Positions 57,537-64,000 of a stretch of DNA of 64,000 bases are shown here, in pieces (position 1 is the first letter of the stretch; the number at the start of each line of letters is the position of its first letter). The notes under the pieces were generated by a model that was given only the letters and a program-made list of their open reading frames with translations, was not told the origin of the DNA and searched no databases. This DNA comes from Folioceros fuciformis. Taxonomy: Eukaryota; Anthocerotophyta; Anthocerotopsida; Anthocerotales. The stretch covers positions 158,234 through 222,233 of the forward strand of contig JBNGIO010006382.1 of the NCBI GenBank assembly GCA_049999805.1, read 5' to 3'. A program made the position numbers and the translations under genes.

Positions 57537-60393
57537 TCAGCCTATGAGCTCCAAGTCCGCATGAAGTGCTAACAAACCATTCATCAGTTTTCTCCTGCTA
57601 TCTCTGTACCGTGTGAGAACGAAGCTGAAATCTGCACAAGCTTCAGTAAAACAAGCATTGCTCACGAAAGCCTGCTTCAGAGACGCGAAGTTACTCTGTA
57701 AGGATGAATGTTTAAACTCTTCTGAACAGTCGTGCTGAAGAGCGTCTGCAAGCAAGTCAAGTGGATCAGATGTAGATGCTGAGATAGTATAATCAGCTGA
57801 GATGGGCAAGTGTCTGAACCAGGCCATCCAACTCAGGTTGTCAACTGTTTGATGGACGACTGCCTCTCTGGCGGCGTCCAGTGCTGCATCAAAGCTGGCG
57901 TTTTCTCCAATCATGTGTAGAAACCTATGGAAGATGCCCTCTGGTGAAGCATCCCCCTCTGGCAATTGAACGTCGAATTCTAGGGATGCGCATGTAGTGC
58001 ACGTTGTGGGTGGTTGGTCTCTTCGCAACGTCATTGAGACGGCAGCTTCAGGCACAGAAGAGGCTATTAAACATGCCTTCCTTAACGCTGGGCATTTGCT
58101 TCCCATCTCTTTCACTGCAATATGCAGCAATATAGCTGTTAACTGCTGGCATCGTTTTGTCGTCGTTGTTGTGGAAGCCTCCACTGTCATATTCCTCCGG
58201 ATGAAACACTGCAGTGCAACATGAATCAACCCTTCCCATCTGCACAAAGGAAACGTGTGCTTCCATGAAAGCTGTGCTTGCATAATCCCCAAAACTGCTC
58301 ACAACCAAAACAAAGAGAGAGAAAAGGAAGGATACCTACTCAAAAGGGGGCTCCACTTGCACCCCGAAGGTTAAGTGCAGAGAGGGACTTTGGTGTCCTT
58401 TCGACTCCAGTCTATTGTCAGACTTATCTATGCAATCTCTGCAAGAATATGCTTGATGGGGGAAACCTCGAGGAATGTACAGCCAGTCACCCTCCTCCAG
58501 TAGGACCTCCATAATACTTTCGTTCTCTTCCTGGACTGCACACCGATTGTCGTAGAGCCGTGGAAGGACATGCTGAGCAGAGTGGACAGACCAATGCTTG
58601 TGACCAGAAATTTGGCAAACAAAGACGCAGTGATCATCATAATGGACAGCCAGACCCTGGGCATCAGATGGCGTAAGATACAGATTCACACCAACACTGG
58701 CTTGGCCAAGCACAATGGCAAGGCAATCTGCAACAGCAGCAACCTGAGGATTGCGAAACTCCATCCCTCTCAAAGCTATGGTGTAACCCAACTTAAAGGC
58801 ATCCACAAAGTCTACGGGATGCACCTTACGGGATAACGTCTCTGTCCCAAAGCCAAAGTAATGCGTCTCCGGTAATCTTGAGCTTTTGCTTTTCTCCTCT
58901 CTACCTACGCCTCCAGTTTTTATCAGTCTTACATCCTGGCCGTAAATCAGTGGTCCTCCTACATTTTCATTCAGACATTTGAAGATGCTTGATGATTCAA
59001 GTTCATCAGCTGGTACCGGAGGGCAAGCACTTACTCCTGAAAGTAAGTGCACAAGAAGGTCCTCAGAACCTCCACAAACTGCCTCTTTCAAGCAGGAAAA
59101 GAAAGCCCGCCTGGTGCTGGAATTGGTCGCTTTTAAAACAGCAGGGGCAACTTCCCAGCATTTGGTAAAGAAGTCACCATTCGTCACTTCAAGGAAGTCC
59201 TCACTGGTGAACTTCGAGGACCCCTTGTAGCCACTCAGGAACTCACTATCCATCGATAATCGAGCTACGAGCTGTGCCAAAATGCTCTGCTGCGTGCTGA
59301 AAATCTGGCCCCCTGCCTTGGTTCGGTTTTTCCGCCATAGCTTTTGCAACCTGGACAGAGTCAATGCTTGCAAACTACCGGATATCCCTGTGATAGGAAA
59401 GGCAGAAAGATGACAAGCTCCCCCCATGCAAGCAACAAAGAGCTCCTCCCACTCCTCATGGACATATTCACTTACATCTGTTGAGGAAGAAACACCACAT
59501 CCACTGCCATACCCATCCCCATGGATCTGCATGCGTCTTTCGTTTAGTCTTGTACTTGCAGTTCTCATCATGCTATCACCACAGTCATTCGAAAGCCTCC
59601 CTGACCAGTTGTGATCTGTGATCCAACACAGCAACCGCCTGTCAAGACATACCATCAGGCAATAACCGGGGCACCAAGCCATGCAAATAAAAGCAAACAT
59701 CAACAGCTCATAAGCAACTGACTGCAAAACCGACAGAAAAGCTTACATGAAGCCCTCCAGAGCCCCTGCCTCCTTCAAAGCATTGCGACCGAGCGAGGTC
59801 ACCATGATATCATTCAAACTGTGACAAGTAGCCACCACGATAGCCAACCGTCTGCTCTCCAGCATGCCAGTAAGTGCTGCCACCACATTCTCCCTGCTTG
59901 CCAACTTCAGGTTCGTCTCTGTCGAGTGCAACGCTAAAGCGCTCACAATCTCCAGCGCCCCAAGCACAATCGGCTCATACCTGCGACAGAAACCAATACT
60001 GTGAAAATCCAAATACTCTCGTTCTCGCTGCAGCATAGCTAGCAGCAGCCATGCTGATAGGAAAACTCACCGTGTCTCCAGCAGGTGGGGCAACAATTGC
60101 AACAAGCCATTGTCGTTCTCGGTCAGCTCCAGAACCGTGCGTTCAGCGTCAGGATGCTCGTCGATGACCGGGCTAAGCATACCCTTGACCCAACTCTGGA
60201 GCAGGACAATCTCCTTTCTTGCTGATCTGGTTGGCAGCTGGGCAAGAGCGGAGCAGATGCGGCCCAAAGCCTCTGTTGCTGTGATCCCGACACACCCACA
60301 AGCTTCCTTTCCGTCGCCGTCCGAATCAGAGTCCGAATCCGAAGCAGCTTGCTCCTCCGAATCTGTTCTCATCCGTTTGCCAAGGAATTCCAT
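57537..60393 (-). CDS. JmjC/cupin oxygenase with N-terminal armadillo-like region
   Basis: From ATG 60393 the protein begins MEFLGKRMRTDSEEQ with an acidic (SD)n run. Helical repeat-like exons follow (VLGALEIVSALALHSTE, LESRRLAIVVATCHSLNDI), resembling armadillo repeats. The middle and end form a cupin/JmjC oxygenase. KCWEVAPAVLKA resembles the ROX entry motif. NLYLTPSDAQGLAVHYDDHC has the HxD iron ligands, then GHKHWSVHS. GDWLYIPRGFPHQAY and SLHLTFGVQVEPPFE supply the distal histidine. This is the MINA53/NO66 ribosomal-oxygenase branch, whose members hydroxylate histidines on ribosomal proteins using Fe(II) and 2-oxoglutarate; some were proposed as histone demethylases. The C-terminal 250 residues are a winged-helix-like tail. 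Substrate here is unknown. Stop TGA 57537-57539. Confidence 0.85.
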
Positions 60394-60634
60394 GGTCACT
60401 CAGATACCGTGATCCAAGGACTGCTGATCATCAATATGTACATGTTGGCTCTGGGAATTTCATGGTTACCGGAAGCCGAAATCCAAGGACTAGACAAAGT
60501 CTGAGTTCTATATATGTATGTCGAGAGTCCCTGAAAAAATAGAAAATACAGCAAAGTACAGTTTGTTTCCTTGGAAGCTGCATTCCTTCCCATATTGGAG
60601 GTCAGCAATCTTGTGAGAAATCGTGTTAGTCCCA
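60394..60634. promoter_or_regulatory. Short divergent promoter, JmjC / RRP40
   Basis: 241 bp between the two start codons. A near-repeat lies at both ends of its left half: ATCCAAGGACT at 60412 and again at 60481, 69 bp apart, each preceded by similar sequence. Both genes serve RNA or ribosome biology, so shared control is plausible but inferred. Confidence 0.5.
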
Positions 60635-62268
60635 ATGGTTGAGGAGGGTTTGGTGGAGGGACAAGGAGCCGCCACACAGGCTGCATCTCCCTTTGTTGGC
60701 AAAATTGTGGTGGGTTCAGGTGACGTCGTTCGTGCGTAAGATGCAGGTGTGAGACCACTTCGGTGCTGATTTTTTGTTGTGTTGCTGAGTCAGGCACCTG
60801 GAGATGTTATCCTTGACGTAAGCAATTATGCAAGCCCGCCAGCTCTGGGTGCTGGATTGCGGCAGGTGTGTTACAGCCCTAATTTCTTGAGCTTCTGCAC
60901 TTTGTCCTTCCGTCTCTTTCCTGGCAGCACAATACAGTCAGAAGGGCTGATACTGTGCAAGACGAGTGCAGGATGGAATGCTGGTCATTGTGACCAAAGC
61001 TGGCAGATTGAAATTTACCAAGCCGAACAAGTACGCAGTCGAGGGATCTCAGAAGAAAGTAAGCGAATCTCCATTCTGAGCTCAGACTTTCTTGGAACTC
61101 TCTTTGTAGATACTGAATTTGACTTCCGATGGCTTTCTTTGACAGTACATACCAGTAGAGGAGGACAAAGTGATTGGGATTGTGGTTGATCGTCGGTTTG
61201 AGGTGAGTGAATGCCCCTGTGCTCATTTTTCTGGCACTCGGTGTTAGATGTTTCAGCTCTTTTTATCGTCATGTGTTTAGCTCATCGACTGTACCAAATC
61301 GTGTCAAATCTCATGGTTGCAGGCTTTCGTGGTAGACATTGGGGGGCCCTCGTATGCAACTCTTTCGGTTTTTGCCTTTGAAGGTGTTTCGCGGCGCAAT
61401 CTTCCTAATCTTAAGGTAAGAAGTGCTCCATGGTTTCAAACGATGTCAGCTTGGTTCCGTGGCAATGTATGTACTACAGCAGGAGAGAGATTTTGCTCTG
61501 TTTGACACAGTGGACATGAACAGGAAATCCAAATAATTCGTGTTTGTGGTGACAGAATGGTGCAGCAGTTTATGCTCGTGTAATAAGAGCTCATCGATAT
61601 GTCCAACCAGAACTGGCTTGCGTTGATGGTAAGTGTATTAGACCTTTTTGTTACCATAGCCAGCTGGCTCTGTTCGTTGTTGGTGGACCCGTTCTCTCTC
61701 CGTTGCAAAATCGTTGAGTAGTCTTTCCTCAGCATTGTCCTGTATTTGCAGCTGATGGAAAGAAGGCAGGATTTGGGCCTTTGAAGGGTGGCTACATTTT
61801 TGAATGCTCGACAGGCCTTGCACGGGGGTAAGTCATCATGTTGTAGCCTTGGTTGGACTTCAAGCTTAAGTTCAAACTCAAGTCCTCTTCTCTGTCCCAC
61901 AATGATTGCTATAGTCTGAGAACAGGTTCTGGCTTTCGTTGACTCACCAGGAAAATTGTTCTCAACTGCAGGTTGCTCTCGAAGCCTCCGGTGCTTAAAG
62001 CTCTGGAGAAGAGTATATCCTTCGAGCTGGCTATTGGCTTCAATGGTCGAGTTTGGGTAGGTCATCTGTCCCAATCAATGCGTGACATCAGTAGTATCTA
62101 CCTTTCCGACCAGCAGTTGAAATTGTGGGAATGCTTTGTCCGCAGGTGGAGTGCTCATCTCCGGCTTCTACAATTTTGATATCCAATGCCATTGTAAATT
62201 CCGAGTCTCTCACTGCCGTGCAACAACAGATTCTAGTAAAAAAGCTCCTTGAGAGCGCTGAAAGCTAA
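60635..62268 (+). CDS. RRP40: Exosome subunit RRP40 (EXOSC3)
   Basis: Cap protein of the RNA exosome with S1 and KH folds, in nucleus and cytosol. Exon 1 (60635-60709) gives MVEEGLVEGQGAATQAASPF and exon 2 (60794-60865) gives APGDVILDVSNYASP with GAGLRQ. Then DGMLVIVTKAGRLKFTKPNK, an exon with YIPVEEDKVIGIVVDRRFE, and AFVVDIGGPSYATLSVFAFE, which form the S1 domain. VYARVIRAHRYVQPELACVD and GFGPLKGGYIFECSTGLARG follow. The KH-like end is ISFELAIGFNGRVWVECSSP and TILISNAIVNSESLTAVQQQ, stop TAA 62266-62268. Its length of about 230 residues fits plant RRP40. No single open frame reveals the whole gene. Confidence 0.92.
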
Positions 62269-62468
62269 GAGCTTGCAAGCTGCAATCTAAGCTGGTAGCG
62301 CGACGACTATGAGAAACGGCGGCAACGAGAGAACCTCTTGTAGCTGAATTAGAGTGAAGGAGCTCACATCTCGATCTTCAGCCTGAAAGATTCATCAGAC
62401 CTGACTCCATGGCGTTGTTGTACATGTAACCTTAGCCAGTCCCACCTGTTTTGTTCAGATTAGTTCTT

Positions 62469-64000
62469 TCAGGAAAGCCCCAGGACTCTGCCCGTCTCCA
62501 AATCGAGGTCAATGTCGAAAAAGCAGGGTCTTGTGGGCAACCCTGGCATGGTGCTCATCGTCCCGACGAGGGGACAAATGAATCCAGCTCCCACACTTGC
62601 TCGTACATCCCGGATGGGCAATAAGAAACCTTTGGGCACCCCTTTGTTTGCTGCAACATGTGAGAATGAATATTGAGTTTTTGCCATGCAAATGGGCAAC
62701 CCCGCAAAGCCTTGCCGAGTGTACGTCTCAATCTGCTTCTCGGCCTGGAAGCATCCAGGACTCGTTCAGCCGCGTTTAGAGATTTGCTTTCCATAGCGAA
62801 TGCTGTACAAATGGGAGGGAGAGGGTTGGCAGTTACCTCCGGAGAGTATTCCACCCCATCTGCTCCATACGACTTTGAAATGGCTTCAATCTTCTGCTTG
62901 ATGCTAAGATCAAGTGGGTACAGGAACTTGAAGGTTAAAGTGTTCTGCTCGCACGCGTTCTGTACTGCAACTCCGAGATCGACCTGTGTGCCAAATTCAC
63001 CACACAGGTCACTCCACTTCTCCATCACAACTGTCGCTATTGTTGCAACAATCACGAAGAGCAGAAATGATTGGTGGTAGGGATGCCGTTCGTGATGTCC
63101 AAACTTACAGCTCCAGCTCCTCCATGTGCGTGATGGGTACAGACCACTGCATCAAATGCACCAGCCGCAAGAGCAGCCTTCTTCACTGCTGCCAACTCAG
63201 CTGCAGTGTCAGTGGCAAAGGCGTTGATTGCCACCACAACATTAACTCCGTAGGCCTTGGTGTTCTCCACATGCTTTGCTAGATTACAGCATCCAGCTGT
63301 TACCAAGTCCAGATTCTCAGACTTGTATGCATGGTCCAAGGGCCTCCCAGCCACCACTTCAGGGCCTCCTCCATGCATCTTGAGAGCTCTGACAGTGGCG
63401 ACGATGATAGCCGCCTGCGGTTTCAGGCCACTGTACCGACATTTAATGTTCATGAACTTCTCGGTCCCGATGTCAGCGCCGAAACCTGCCTCCGTGACCA
63501 CGAACCCACCAGGCCCGACTAGCTTCAGTGCGATCTGGTCAGCAACGATGGATGAGTTCCCATGTGCAATGTTGGCGAAGGGGCCGGCATGCACGAGCAC
63601 AGGAGTTCCTTCCAACGTCTGCATCAATGTTGGGTTGATAGCATCTCTCATGAGTACCGTCAAGGCCCCTCCTACGCCAAGGTCATCAGCAGTGATGGCA
63701 TCACCGCCCTTGCTAGTACCCACAACCATATTGCCTAGTCTCTCACGCATATCTGCCAGCGATGTGGTGAGTGCCAACACAGCCATGATCTCGCTCGCCA
63801 CAGAGATATCAAAACCTGTCTCTCGAGTCTGTCCTTTCTCATCCGGCCCTTGTCCCACAGTTATCTTCCGCAGAAAACGGTCATTCACGTCCATCACCCG
63901 CTTCCACGTAATCTGGTCTGGATCAAAATCAAGCCTCACAAACCGCTTCACCTCATCAGGAGTGAGCAGACTTGGCCCCTCCTTGTCAATGCCCAGCTTT
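62469..64000 (-). CDS. FTHFS: Formate-tetrahydrofolate ligase, C-terminal part (cut by window end)
   Basis: Joins formate to tetrahydrofolate with ATP to make 10-formyl-THF. Visible from the right edge: [100 protein letters not shown] and [20 protein letters not shown]. The last exon has [20 protein letters not shown] and [20 protein letters not shown], the exact family C-terminus, stop TGA 62469-62471. At least four exons; the N-terminus with the P-loop lies beyond 64000. Converges with RRP40, 200 bp between stops. It may take formate made by the hydrolase at 53646. Confidence 0.93.

Overview
The window is nuclear DNA from a land plant. Its genes are split by short introns (mostly about 60-110 bp, GT-AG, acceptors usually TGCAG). 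The set of families is plant-specific: methionine S-methyltransferase, MSH7, YCF23, CtpA, a GYF protein of the EXA1 type and chalcone isomerase-like (CHIL) proteins. Compact introns and gene spacing suggest a small genome, perhaps a lycophyte such as Selaginella; that is an inference and no species-diagnostic marker was found. Two runs of 100 N (1709-1808, 26889-26988) are assembly gaps. Almost no gene is a single open reading frame, so I rebuilt the genes by joining exons at splice sites in phase and comparing them with remembered family sequences. Gene spans therefore include introns.

Layout: 1-3210 is an AT-rich, gene-poor flank with a four-copy 57-bp minisatellite. 3211-12553 holds methionine S-methyltransferase (-), a C9orf85/DUF2039 zinc-ribbon protein (+), a BAP31-like ER protein (+) and a cinnamoyl-CoA-reductase-like protein with altered active-site motifs (+). 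13525-20369 is a CHIL array on the minus strand: one pseudogene, one intact gene with a predicted GC-AG intron and one intact gene with the normal GT-AG intron. A single-exon F-box gene (+) sits inside the array. 20764-25093 is a divergent pair, plastid YCF23 (-) and diphosphomevalonate decarboxylase (+). 27013-34424 is the large GYF gene (+), followed by RPB9 (-), an FAD amine oxidase (+), MSH7 (-) and the thylakoid protease CtpA (-).

51900-53460 is an AT-rich island with two small, probably secreted, cysteine-containing proteins facing each other. 53646-64000 holds S-formylglutathione hydrolase (+), a zinc alcohol dehydrogenase (-), an ARM-JmjC oxygenase (-), exosome subunit RRP40 (+) and the C-terminal part of formate-tetrahydrofolate ligase (-, cut by the window end).

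Functional links: S-formylglutathione hydrolase, the class III/P-type alcohol dehydrogenase and formate-THF ligase lie within about 10 kb and could act on successive steps from formaldehyde to the folate C1 pool. The CHIL array lies next to a phenylpropanoid-type reductase homologue. Three gene pairs are head to head and probably share promoters (MMT/C9orf85, YCF23/MVD, JmjC/RRP40). I saw no CRISPR, rRNA, convincing tRNA or intact transposon.
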